From Owenia fusiformis (lineage: Eukaryota; Annelida; Polychaeta; Sabellida; Oweniidae), in assembly GCA_903813345.2 (NCBI GenBank), contig CAIIXF020000002.1, positions 25,992,455 to 26,056,454 on the forward strand: a stretch of DNA of 64,000 nucleotides. Direction: 5' to 3'. The notes beneath the pieces are model-generated. The model saw only the letters and a program-made list of their open reading frames with translations. It ran no database searches and had not been told where the DNA came from. Of this stretch, positions 12,779-24,728 are shown piece after piece. Position 1 is the stretch's first letter; the number at the start of each line of letters is the position of its first letter. The position numbers and the translations under genes were made by a program.

Positions 12779-13432
12779 TACAGGGCGTTCAGTAAGTAAA
12801 GCTAATTTTGCTCTCAAACTTTTATTTTTTGTCATTTATCTTTCAAATTTTCAGTGAAGAAGCATTTGACATTTTTCTAGCTACCCTTAAAAATTAAATA
12901 AGATATGATGAATAATAGCAAAACAATGGTTGTCATAGTAACGTGAATACGGGTTCTGCGGAGCAATTTCTTACTTTAATAAAAATGTTATAATGCAATG
13001 AAATTGATTAAGATTAATGCTGCATGTCTTTGTTTGCTATGGCTGAAAGTCACAACAAACATAACAACAACATACACAAATATGATACCATGGCAACAGT
13101 AGTATATGACATCACATACAGATGATACAACAGATGGAATGATCCAGAATGATCCATCAAACACTGCTCCATGACATCATCAAAATCATGGCTGCCAGGA
13201 TTGCCAATGGAAGCAAAATGAACAATGAAATGAAACAAACAATTGAGAAGTAGCATCAGATACAGTGATACTATGACAACCACCATTTTGCTGTTATTCA
13301 TTATATCTTAATCATTTTTTCAGGATAGTCAGAAAAGTGTCTGATGCTTCTCCACTGAAAATTTGAACGATGATAGACAAGAAATATAAAAGTTTGAGAG
13401 CAAAATTAGCTTTACTTACTGAACGCCCTGTA
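12779..13432. mobile_element. Mariner-type non-autonomous transposon, ~650 bp, TA-flanked
   Basis: The termini CAGGGCGTTCAGTAAGTAAA and its complement form inverted repeats of about 45 bp. TA flanks both sides (12779-12780 and 13431-13432). The 83-residue ORF inside (minus strand) shows no transposase features. Inner sequence near the arms (TCAGTGAAGAAGCAT versus ATGCTTCTCCACTGA) is also inverted. Confidence 0.92.
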
Positions 13433-13434
13433 CA

Positions 13435-15287
13435 TTAGAACCAGCTCAGTGGAACACCTCACAAGTGGAACAGTCTTTAAAGTCTCATGGCCTATCTACT
13501 CCATGTTAATGAATCTCTGTAAGTGGAACACCTCCCAAATGGAACACATTTTTGGCCCACCTTGTATTATGTAATATGAATATGTTATGATACTGATGAA
13601 ATAAAAAAGAAAAAAAGAAAGAAAAAAAGAAAAAAGGAACACATTTTTTTGTGGTACCAAGGGTGTTCCACCTACGTAGGTTCTACTTTACTTGTACTTG
13701 TCTTCCAAACTGTAGATTTATTACATATTATATACTTGACACTAGTATACATAACTCATATATGAAGTTCAAATCCAATATTGATTTAACACCATCAAAC
13801 ACAATAGAGGCCATTGAACACATAGATAAGTAATTTATGGCTTGATTGTAATATGTTACTTAAGTGTTTAAGAAAAGTATTAAAGTGAACCAGACAAAAC
13901 AATAATATACTGGAATTGGAATGAAGCACTGGCACTAACTTTATAAACATTTTGAATGAAATGAAAATAAAACCAGTATTTTCCATGTTTGAATGTTCAT
14001 CTATTGGCAACAAAAAGTCAAACAATGTTATGACAAGTTTAACGTACTCTGTGGGACTCTATGGTAGGAGGTAAACCCAAGTAACAACATACCTATTAGT
14101 ACTTTAAAAAATATTTCCTAACCATCCATATATATGGCCCCTAAGCATTGGGCCAAACAACTTATCCAGAAGTTCTGATGAAAATGCTGTATCTTTTTCT
14201 TAGAAAGATGCAGCGTCTCTTAGGTTTCTCTCCTGGGTAATCAGTGATGTCCCATTTAATGTTTTTTTATTAGACCATGGGAAAAATCTGATGATGTTGA
14301 CCCCGGATTTACGAGTTATTTCAACAAGCCAGTCCACAAGACTGTCCATGTTTGATGGCAAAGATATGCACCAGATTTCATCCGATCGACGTACATGTAC
14401 TTCATTTACTCAAGATCGCCCTCATCATTACATTGTAATTACATACATGTATAGTGTTATTTATCACTTACTTTAAAAACTGTTGTCTGATTGGTCAACA
14501 TGAATCGTAGCCTTTTGTGGGTAGTGACCTAATGAAAAAATATTCAATTCCGATCGATGTAAAATTTCTGATTATTTGATTTCTAAAGCATATTATCAAC
14601 CAGGTATTAAAACACAAGCCCTTCATTACTGTCCACTGTAGTAATAAATAGATATAATAAAGTGAATAATTACGTGGAAATTTAATAATTTTTTCATAAA
14701 TAAATATGTGATTTAATGGTAGTATATAAGCCAAAGCGAAGATATGAAGCTGACTCCATTTTCATCTACAGTAAAAACTGTCTAATCTGAACGCCATTAG
14801 GACCGGATTCTGAAGAAATGTAAACACATTCTCGGGAAATATTTATAGTTCTTTTGACCACATAACTTTATGGCATTCCAGAATTTTTGAAAATTTGGAT
14901 ATTGGAATGTTGGAAGTTATGCATTAATTTGAGAGAATTTCAATGCAGTGAGTCAAATTTTTCATAAATGTGCTCATCGGTGCATTATTAGCCTACATTG
15001 GCACAAGATAAACATTATATGCTGGGTATATGTTATTTTTGAAATTTTATAACATCATTCTATATACCTGACAGAAGCAAATAACTAGATCTACCTGAAA
15101 ATTGGACAGGTAGTTATTTTGGCACCAGGCAAAAAATGTGAGTGTCAAGGCCTGTATATCCATGGAATAATAATATTCATTGACTTATGTTGGCATTCAC
15201 TTGTTGTTGATGTTGTAATGATACACAACGTGAGCAAAAGAATGTCAAAGACTCAGTAGCAACTAAAAGCTGACTGTGATCGTAGCC
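13435..15287. other. Long MFSD6 5' intron; fragments of pogo-like repeats, no gene seen
   Basis: 13440-13700 carries scattered GTGGAACAC-type motifs and a GGTGTTCCAC inverse, and 14768 starts ACAGTAAAAACTGTC. Both resemble pogo/Tigger-type termini. No coding region is supported. Confidence 0.45.
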
Positions 15288-17219
15288 TACTACTTTTTTC
15301 AAGGCCTGACTTCGTCGCTAACATGCTAAATATAAGAGTTAGCTGACGTTTGGGAGTCTGACTTACCTTCTAAAGGTTAGAACCCGAATCTTAATGAAAC
15401 CATATCACCTTTGTTGCGTCGATGATGATGCATAAACATAGCATTTGATAGAAATTAGTGTAAATGCTTTTCCGACTTTTTCATTTTTCATCAATGTTGA
15501 ATCCGGGAAGGCGTTGTAGTTATCACGAAATAGCGCATTTTACTCGAGTCTCTAGCTTACAGCTAGACGAAACTTCATTGATTTCGTATGTACTGTGCTA
15601 TACGCACCTACACGCACCTAGAACTCATTTTTAATAAATTTTATAAATATTTTTAAGAATATTAATCATATTTAGGATGAAGCGTTGCTTGTCTGGATTT
15701 AGATATTTCAAAATTTCATTTCGGAGTTTGACACATGGTGAAATTTTCTCGCTGTAGCTAAAAATGGCTTCCGGTTCTGGACGTGAATAACATTTGAAAT
15801 TATTCTCGCTTAAAGAAATCAAATATAACAATAGATTCAGACGGGGATGTGAGCTGATGTTCTTCAAATCTATACATAAAGGTATATTTCATATTATTAT
15901 GCCATATTTACTGTGCGTGTGACACAATGATTTACAATATTTATAATACTAAGGCAGCTCAATCTTCCTCCTCAAAGCCGGAATATAGAGAAGGCTTTGG
16001 GCCGAAGTAAAGCGCATTGACCCTTGAACTTTACTTTGTTGACGTGTCAACCAAGCATGTCTGGTGTGAAAATTAAAAGAATATTAAGCAATGTTCTACA
16101 TCCGCCAAGCTAGCTAAGTGAAGTAGCCAATATTTAAAATTACCAATTTCAAGTTAAGTACGCAACGAACGAAACTGCGTGAGCGTGATCTACAGTCCCA
16201 ATATTTGTCTGAACGAAATGCTACGTAGAAATATGAGCCGTCTGCTGTATAAGTCGATTAATAGAGTAAGACCTGTTGGTGATGCTTTATAATTTAGACC
16301 AAAACATTGAAGAACATACGAACCTGTAAATCGTGAAAACAACGAACAAATATACGGTTTTCATATATGTTCGGTAATTTTTCGTATTGAAACTTCCGGA
16401 ACTTACAAGGAAATCATTCATTTTCTCGGTCCATGATTTACCTCTTGGATGTTGTGCCAAATGCTCCATGGTTGACTAGTGGTGTAACGAGTGACTCGGG
16501 TAATCGACTAGAACTCGAATGAGCCTCGAAAAATGATCAATCGATTGAAAATTTGAAAATCGTGATCCTGAAAATTTCTGAGAAAAATCGCGATTTACCC
16601 TCCATACTCACGATTTAAGCAAGGAATGTAGCTGCCTTTACGTTTTTCTAATAAATTACATACTTCTGAGTATATTCTACAGATTGTTTATTTGATTTAA
16701 TGGTCATTTGATGAGAATAACGTATGAGAATCGTATTCATTGCTTTTTATGTTTGTTTACATCCGGTATATCGCATGCGCATATGTATTTTGACGGAAGT
16801 GGAAATTTCAAAGTCGAAAAAATCTATAAAAGGCTTATATCATCGCTAATATACGGTAAATGTGCGTCTAAAACATCCAAAACGGAACCCAATCCGTTCA
16901 GAACTACATCATTGAATGGTCATTAAACCAAAAGTCGATGTAAGTAGTTACAAATGCCTTGATTTTCCAGGTTCTAATTTTTTGTCAATTTTTTTAAAAA
17001 ATAATCGCCAAAATCGTCTACTCGATCGTCAAATTTATCATTCTACTCGAGTAGAGATTTTGGTGGCGAGTCCCACCACTATGGTTGACCGAACAAAGGT
17101 GATATGGTTTCATTAAGATTCGGGCTCTAACCTTTAGAAGGTAAGTCAGACTCCCAAACGTCAGCTAACTCTTATATTTAGCATGTTAGCGACGAAGTCA
17201 GGCCTTGAAAAAAGTAGTA
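15288..17219. repeat. Large inverted repeat, 128-bp arms around 1.7 kb
   Basis: The left arm (15288-15416, TACTACTTTTTTCAAGGCCT at its outer end) is repeated in inverted form at 17093-17219, with very few differences. The left arm also carries CTTACCTTCTAAAGG, which reads GAAG|GTAAGT on the minus strand; the right arm carries the same splice-donor-like sequence on the plus strand. The interior shows no transposase. It may be a foldback transposon or a local inverted duplication. A hAT element has inserted in it. Confidence 0.9.
16477..17081. mobile_element. Non-autonomous hAT transposon with exact 8-bp target duplication
   Basis: The element is 605 bp and begins TAGTGGTG and ends CACCACTA. 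The 8-bp sequence TGGTTGAC is present immediately before (16469-16476) and after (17082-17089), which is the hAT hallmark. Subterminal sequence is rich in CTCGA and TCGAT motifs. No transposase ORF is present. Confidence 0.95.
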
Positions 17220-17270
17220 AAAATAAAATTATTCAGATCCAGAAAAGAAATATTATTATTACAAACTCAC

Positions 17271-17400
17271 CTTCTAATTCTCTCTTGGAGGTTGTGGCGA
17301 GGGGAACTGCTTAGATGTCTTCCGAAAACTGTTTATCTAACAGCCGAATATAAAGTCAAGATCTAGTGCATTTCTGGATAAAGTACAAGATATTATGTAT
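17271..17400 (-). promoter_or_regulatory. Possible non-coding first exon of MFSD6 and shared promoter region with EMC7
   Basis: On the minus strand GAATTAGAAG|GTGAGTTTG at 17271/17270 is a strong splice donor, and MFSD6 needs an upstream exon because its coding exon starts with an acceptor. EMC7 starts at 17679 on the other strand, so the roughly 300 bp between would be a bidirectional promoter. No TATA box is evident. The transcription start sites cannot be read from sequence. Confidence 0.4.
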
Positions 17401-17678
17401 CAAGTTCAACCAACTAAACGTGTACTTCACATGTAATCATTTTCTAATGTTGAAGCGGTAATGCATAAACATTGTATATCACGAAATAAAATAACGTAAA
17501 GCTGATATGTAATAGAAATGAATGAAAGTCAAGCTTTGATATCAAGTATGAAAGACATGAAATAAATCAGATATTTTGATAAATCATATGCATTTTTCAT
17601 CTTTGAAAAATTCCTTTAGAATAAATATTGCCAGTGAAGATTTATTTCGTGACTTAATTATTCCTTCTAATATTTTCA

Positions 17679-20600
17679 ATGCTGTTAGCGGCTTTCAGAA
17701 AAATGGATTTTTTAATTTCACCAAATTTTCTTCATTTATCCTTGTTTTTAGTGGCTACTTTGACATTCTTTTGCTCAAGTTGTGTATCGTTAGAAAATGA
17801 AAATACTGCTACATTCAAAATTGAAGGAAAAGTTAATATTCCTTTCACTACGGGTCAGGAATGGCTAACTCATACCAGAATTTTGCTTGACGGTGGTGAA
17901 AAAATGATTGGTTTTTTGAAGTAAGTATGATCACTGGTTCCGACCTGTTTAAGGAAGAAAATGTATCAACTTCTCGAAAGAAAATCTTTATTTTCATCCT
18001 TTTCATCTCGAAGGATGTTGAAAAGATGTTATGAAATTCACTAGATAATGTCCCGGTTGCTGAGGTGAGGGAGTTCTCACTCGATTATTGGAGCTGTTGG
18101 ATATATTTGCTCATGACTGACTAGCTCTTTAGTACCTGGATACAAATATTAACATACTGATGCAATATTTGAATACAAATAACCCCTTTGTTCAGGTGAT
18201 AAAAGAGGAGGGAAAAATTCCAAATGCTACACTTCGTTGTGATGTTTTTATTGATGTAGGAATATTCCGTACACCTTTATCTTGCGATGAAATAAGAAGC
18301 TATGGTATTGGTTAATGTATCAGAAATGAACATAATATTTCGAAAATTTTGAGGTTGCCATTTTGTTTGTCAAATCGTTCAATAGGATTGTAAAATTGAA
18401 GGAACTAAATTAATTTAAGTCAATAGATAAATGTAGCATTGTGTAAATAAAACTTTTTTTAACTCTGTCTTTTCTAATGTAAATATGTTGTAAAAAAGAA
18501 AGTATTGTAAGTATTGGTGGTTGAATAAATAAACAAATACCAGAACAGTTCAATCCCATAATACATATGATAAATATACAGCTACTTTATGGTCACACAG
18601 TATTCTTCTTCCATGTGCCTGTGCGATGGTACTTTTCTAATGAATAATACGATAAATATACAGCAACTTAAACTAACATATTCTTCTTTCAGGAGTGATG
18701 GTACTTTTGTTGTGAATAATCTAGCACCAGGTTCTTACCTGGTCCAAGTAGAGAATCCTGACTACGCCTTTGAACCCTGCAGGGTTGATATCACTTCTAA
18801 GGGAAAAATAAGAGCACGAAAAATGAACAATGTGCAAACTTCAGCCGTCCAGTCGCTGCCGTATCCACTAAGATTCAAAGCAAGGGCGCAAGCTCCTTAT
18901 TTCCAACAGAGGGAACAGTGGAGAATCACAGACATGCTAATGAACCCTATGGTATGGAAAAGCAAATTTTTGATCGAATCATTTTCAGCGATTTTCACCT
19001 TCTTGACTTAAGCTTTGTGCAATAAATTAAAAGAGTTTAAGTTAATTCATATATTTCCTATCATCTTTAACTTAGAACAACTGGCATGTAGCTTCAGTTG
19101 TACACTTAAATAAATCCCACATGAACATCCTCCGATCACAGGGCTTCAAAATCCAGAATATATTCTTTCTTTTTACCCCCTGCGATAAGCAGTTAGCATT
19201 TCACCGATTAAGAACTCGCAATCTGATTGACTGTCGCAACACTGCGACAGAAATCATGTATAAGTCATTACACATAATTAGATCAAGTGATTCAGTTTAA
19301 TCGGGGGCTTCAAAATTGGTTATAGCAGGGGAAAGAATGAGGTACGGATTCTGGATACCTATTAGGAGGATGCACATGAAAAGTTGTATAGATTTACATT
19401 GAGACTCTTATTTTGATATCTCTATGTTGCCATGATTACAGGTGTTAATGATGGTGCTACCAGTCTTACTATTAATGGTTCTGCCCAAAATGATGAATGC
19501 AGCAGACCCAGAAACCCAAAAGGTATGTGAAGATTATCTGAAGTACATGTATATGAGAATCTGTTTTTGGTTCAAATTTTATAGGCTGATGCCTTATGAG
19601 CATATAGGAACATAGGGAAGGGACATATGGGTTTTCTCAAAAAGCAATTTCCAAGATGATTGCTGAATTCAAATAGTCCACCTCATTTTCCCAGAAATAT
19701 AATGTATGATATTCAAGTACCTGGCACCATTTGTCAGATTTGGTTCAGATTTTATATGCCTATGAGTACAAGAAGGAAAGCTGAATTCAAATTGGCCAAT
19801 ACCTCACTGTCATAATACATCAATAAGGAATTTACACTATGGCTTCACAAACATCATGAGTGTTGAATATTTTGTCAAAAGGAGACAATACTACACTATA
19901 CCTTTTTATTTCTATCATGTTGACTGTTTTGATGAGTGATTCGATATGTTTGGTGGACATTGACAAGTTTGGAGGTCATAAGTGGTGACATATTGCGATG
20001 ATGTTTGGCAGTTGGTGTTTGGCATTTAGAGTTGGTGGTTGGTGTTCATTGTCTGTAGAAATGAGGGTTGGTGACATTTTGCATTTTAATGCCTTGTAAC
20101 TCATATAATGTTTTTTTATTTCTGTTTTTAAGTCATGTTACAAATACATTTTTAATGTTACAATTATAAGATACAGTAGTGCCACATATTTTCCAAAATT
20201 GTGGGTATAATCAGTGCATGAAATAAGGATTTTTTTAACCTAGACATTTTGGCAGGCCTGCCAGATTTTAACAAGCCATATCATTTTTTTCTCAGGCCAA
20301 TTTTTGGCAGGCTGTTTCTTCCTTCTCTGGCCAAAAAGTTCACTTACCATATTTCTCCACAACCACTCTAAATTAAGATTTAGTTTAGTACAATATTAAC
20401 AAAGATAAAACTAATTGCATATTGCATGTCATGTATCATTCACTATACTGTACTTGATGACTTAACCAACAGCCTGAGTGTGTTGATTCCCCCCTAGATT
20501 CACCTTGCAAAAACATGAGGAACATGTACATATTGATCAAACTAAATTGTACTGATTTTGGTCGGTTTAGAATTGCTCAGAACTCAGAAGCTTCAAGGTA

Positions 20601-21569
20601 TTCAAAAACACATATTATGTACACAGACTCCACTAAAATTCAAGGTATATATTCTTGGTGTCACGGTCAAAAAAATTCGGTACGGTTTGGATCGGTACAA
20701 ATGGTCTCGGGATACGGTACTTTCAGGACGGGACGGGACAGACAGAACACTAAAAATGATACAATCGTCTGATGATGACAGTTTCACTTTCACTTTCAGT
20801 TTCACTTTTCAAAATCACATTCAGAAATACGTCAATTAAATCAAATATAAAGCATCTGCCGCGAATGTGATCGGCATTTCACATAGTCTGCATGGTGTAC
20901 TATCACCAATTCGTTTACCTTGTGATATCGGAGTCCCAAAATACTTCCAAACTGCCGACTTTTTCGACTTAGATGCCGGCTCAATTTTTCAATTTCTTTC
21001 CTACATCCGGCATACTGATAATGCACTCGATTTGCGAACGACAATTAAGAAATGAGTCATTCATAGCCAATCAAAATCACCGTAATTTCAACAAACAACA
21101 ACAGCCAATCGAAAGTCACGTTATATCTTGTGCTTCGGTACCAAACAAAAGTCATGAAATAAGCCGAAAACGCAGGGAATTCGGAGGATTTCCGGACTGA
21201 TATGTAAGTTCTATTCATGGGCAATCTAACGAATGCCACAAATGTCTAGCAGGCCAAAATGTCTGGGTGTTTTTATCAAAACAAGCCATCTATAATTTTG
21301 TCAGGCCAATGGCCGATGTCGGACGTCTATTTCGCGCACTGATAATATGTTTTTCCTTATAGCTATTTCCTTCTTCAAAGATTGTAATATAACATCTATA
21401 ACATCTAAAAACTCATATAATGTTAACATTCCAGGAGATGCAGAACTCCATGAGCATGTTCAGTGGGGCAAACCAGAAATCAGCAGCAGATAGCTTCGAT
21501 CTCTCCAAGAGTCTCACTGGATTGTTTGGCACCACTTCTCCAACTTCTAAGAAAAGGAAAAATAAGTAA
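17679..21569 (+). CDS. EMC7: ER membrane protein complex subunit 7, 238 aa
   Basis: Four exons: 17679-17920, 18693-18951, 19442-19522 and 21435-21569. All are GT-AG and in frame, ending TAA. EMC7 is the luminal beta-sandwich subunit of the EMC, which inserts and folds membrane proteins. Visible marks: an N-terminal signal peptide (the second in-frame ATG at 17703 gives a tidier one and a 230-aa protein), SDGTFVVNNLAPGSYLV, VDITSKGKIRAR, LPYPLRFK, TDMLMNPM, one membrane span at about residues 168-186, and a Lys-rich cytoplasmic end (KKRKNK). The length matches human EMC7 (242 aa). Candidate polyadenylation signals are at 22790-22795 and 22804-22809. Confidence 0.97.
18555..18720 (+). repeat. 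Tandem duplication of the EMC7 exon-2 acceptor region
   Basis: The segment containing GATAAATATACAG, TATTCTTCTT and GATGGTACTTTT occurs twice, about 80-90 bp apart. The downstream copy is the real acceptor and start of exon 2 (18693). The upstream copy has lost the CAG and has TAATGA after GATGGTACTTTT, so it is a decayed partial exon. Confidence 0.8.
19126..19372. mobile_element. hAT MITE, copy 1, exact 8-bp target duplication (EMC7 intron)
   Basis: The termini CATCCTCC and GGAGGATG are perfect inverted repeats. CACATGAA flanks both ends (19118-19125 and 19373-19380). The 247-bp interior is shared, inverted, with 33846-34062. Confidence 0.95.
19975..20100 (+). mobile_element. Copy of the ten-copy MITE family, plus orientation
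   Basis: It begins GGTGACATATTG and ends GGTGACATTTTGCATTTTAA TGCCTTG, with diverged GTTGGTGTTTGG repeats inside. Confidence 0.7.
20212..21341. mobile_element. Non-autonomous DNA transposon, ~1.1 kb, hAT-like ends (EMC7 intron)
   Basis: The ends CAGTGCATGAAATA and TATTTCGCGCACTG are inverted repeats with two mismatches. Subterminal CCAGACATTTTGGC motifs are also inverted. ATAAT flanks both sides (5 bp), shorter than a hAT duplication, so the superfamily is uncertain. ORFs inside show no transposase features. Confidence 0.75.
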
Positions 21570-21894
21570 AAATAGCGAGAGATGGATTTAAGTTTAACAT
21601 TTGGATTAATCACAGTGAATTATGGATGTATTTAATCTATATGGAAGTTAATTACCTCCATTTCTGGATATATGAATTATTTCAACACATTCAAAGTCAG
21701 ATGGACTCAACCTAAATATTGACTGAGTATATATGATACTTCATGATGTTTCCTCAACATACCTTTACTATTTCTGATTTGTTATTACTCATTCCTTTGC
21801 GGATTGGGAGTGTAGCATTGGCAAATTCCTGATTCTGTGATACTTTCCAGTGCCCACCAGGAATAGACAATTGGGAGACACCCATAGGTCTAAA

Positions 21895-22183
21895 CAATTA
21901 TCATTTTATCACTTAAATATTTTTATTGTTTATATTATATTACCCAAAAGATTGTTTCAAACCAACTAAGGAATGATCAAACAGCATGAGCAATTATCAT
22001 TTTATCGCTTAAATGTTTTTATTGTTTATATTATATTACCCAAAAGATTGTTTCAAACCAACTAAGGAATGATCAAACAGCATGAGCAATTATCATTTTA
22101 TCGCTTAAATGTTTTTTTTGTTTATATTATATTACCCAAAAGAGTATTTCAAAACAACTAAGGAATGATCTAACAGCATGAGT
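21895..22183. repeat. 96-bp tandem triplication
   Basis: CAATTATCATTTTATC starts at 21895, 21991 and 22087, giving three nearly identical 96-bp copies that would lie in the EMC7 3' UTR. The high identity points to a recent duplication. Confidence 0.95.
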
Positions 22184-22463
22184 TCAGACGTTTGATCTAG
22201 CAGGAAGAATACAGATGTTAGATTGCTTTTAAAGAATTTGCATTCAGGCATACTCAGATTGTACATGTTATTTTGACTAATTGTTTGAAAATATCTCAAA
22301 AATTTGTCCTTAAAGACTAAGACATCTGCAGGCTGATCAGACAATTCTATAAGTTATTGTCTCGATATTCTGTCTTCGTCTCTTCCAATACGGAATTTCT
22401 CGAGCAGAATATATCCTGTATTACACTTCAAATCATTCAATAACGTTTTTATCGTGTGATCCT

Positions 22464-22554
22464 CTGTATTGCTACTGAGATTGTTCCCTCAGTACCAATA
22501 TTTTCTGTATTGCGACGGAGATGATCAATGGGGACAATCTCAGTAGCAATACAG
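22464..22554. repeat. 91-bp palindromic hairpin
   Basis: CTGTATTGCTACTGAGATTG at the left and its complement at 22532-22554 form 23-bp arms. A diverged internal repeat of the arm (CTGTATTGCGACGGAGATGA) sits in the loop. Confidence 0.85.
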
Positions 22555-24728
22555 ATTGGTACAGCACAAGAACTGACCAATCAGAAGGCTTCATTTTACA
22601 GATCATACAATAATATGCTGTACGATCATCCAGGAAAAATGGAAAATGTGTGAATATGGTGTAGATAGTGATTTTTACATTTATCCAAGCTCAGACTGAA
22701 AGGATGTCATTGTGCATCATAGATATCAGGCCTACTGGACAAAATTGTATTATGGACCTGTTGTCTTTCTATTTTCCTTTGAATGCAATAATAAATTTAA
22801 ATAAATAAAACATTTTTTTTAAATTACCAAACAGTCAATCTTTCTAATTTTCACATATTTTGTTATACAAGGTATATCAGTATAAACTTCACCTAGATTA
22901 TTTTCTTGATTGTAGAAAAAAAGTCGGGTCAACTCCCGAACTGCTGTACTTTTTGTAAAATATTCAGAAATTAAACGATGAGAGGAGATAATTTTAAAAT
23001 TGTGTCACATTTAAAAAAAAATTAGTCTCTAAGCCTTCTACTTCCATTATGCAAGTCAGCCTAGCATTTATAAGTGAGGCAGTGCATGAGTTAAACAGTA
23101 TGCAGTTCAACATTGGAACAATGTCAAGTGAGCATTGCATAATATGCCAAGGGTACATGGTATCACCTATCAATGATGGCTGGATAATGGATATGCTAAG
23201 ACCCATTTTATCAAAACGATAGAATTCAACTGGTAACATTTTGACCTTGTTTGACCTACTAAAGTCTGACCCTGTTTTAGAGCCACCTATTTAGCCTTGC
23301 TCAAGTTATAAAACACAAAATCCTGCATAAGTAAGGTTATTGTTTAAAAGAAATGAATGAACCTTAGGTCAATTTTAAGATGCATGTTTACTTTTTGCAA
23401 TACTAGTATATGTTTTCTAAATTGTTTTCATTTTGTATTTACTTTCTTTGTAATACTGTATCACCTAAATTTCATATAACTCAATTTTCAATGAAATGTA
23501 TTTGTATATACCGTGCATTGTAAAGTATTGTCAATAAATGTGAAAAATAAATTATTAAAACATGAAATATAACTGTTTGCTTGAAATGGTCTTGCTGCAA
23601 GCTCTGGACTCCCCCCCCCCAAATCTACTCCCCACAAGAGGTAGTATCCGTCCATTCTTAGGGATATAGAGACGCTGCCTGTCTATTTGTACGTTTTACC
23701 GTTCGTTTGTCATACTTGGCAATAACTTAGATACCCGTGAAGGATTGTATAGAAATCGTCAATCAACAACAATGAAGTCATTAAACAAGTACTTGTTAAT
23801 ATCGAGTTCGTATTTCCTTGATTTCAAGCTATTTCAATCAGTTTTTTTATATGTAACAAAACGAAGTTTTCCACAATTTGACACATACTATATAGTAATA
23901 CATAGTTAAAACTAAGCATTTATTAATAACATTTTAATTGATCTAGCCTTTTCCACCTAAAAATACAATTCTTCAAAGTTTTTAATCTATGCCCTATGCT
24001 CCAATCGGATCCTTTTTTATTCGCGGATCCTCTCAGGAGAGAGAAATCTGCTTATAGCTATAACTGTATAAAACGCCTACAATGGTTTTCCATGAACTGT
24101 GATTTGGGGAATTGATCTAGTTTAGCCATTCTAATGTTTGGGAGTTGTTTTTTCAACTGGGATAACTAAAATTTGACCTAAAAGCAAGAAGACTTCTTAT
24201 TTTGTTGATTTTCCAACTTTTTTGTTTATTATCATGATTATAGACATACTTTTTTATTTTCTTGGTGGTTGCAGAGGTGGAATGCCGTTGGAAGTTTTTG
24301 GTGATGTTCATCTGGAGGCCGTTGCATAAAACTATTCATTATTGCAGTATTATCACAGTGATTATGAAGTGTTTCTTTTTAATTTGAATATCGAAGGAAG
24401 CTTAATCTGTTAATTAAAGTTAGTTGGAAGGTCAATTTTTCACTCCACTTTTGGCGATTAAAAGTCCGAGGAGAAAATTTAAAAGTTATATGGATTGGAG
24501 AACTAACTACAAGTTCGCTCATCACTCAGATTAAGTACCTGTAACATGCTAGTCTATTGGCCTGCTAAACGTTACATGACAGAAACGATTTGTCAAGCAA
24601 AGCTTATGGTGAACGGACAACTGCTAATGAACATATAGTTCTGCAAAATAGATTTACAACAAATAAGCATGCAGTTATTACCATATTAACTGCTGTAAAT
24701 ACAAATCACTTAACTTTGCATTTTTTAA

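Larger units (their letters stand above)
21570..24728. other. EMC7 3' UTR and intergenic space before the galactosyltransferase gene
   Basis: It contains a triplicated 96-bp repeat, a short palindrome, the EMC7 polyadenylation candidates (22790-22809) and another AATAAA near 23530. No coding sequence is supported. Confidence 0.6.

Noticed and set aside
13050-13301. 83-codon minus-strand ORF inside the mariner-like element
   Set aside because: Hydrophobic composition from AT-rich DNA, with no DDE or helix-turn-helix features of a transposase.
20515-21239. Several overlapping ORFs inside the 1.1-kb transposon
   Set aside because: Short and mutually overlapping on both strands, without transposase motifs.
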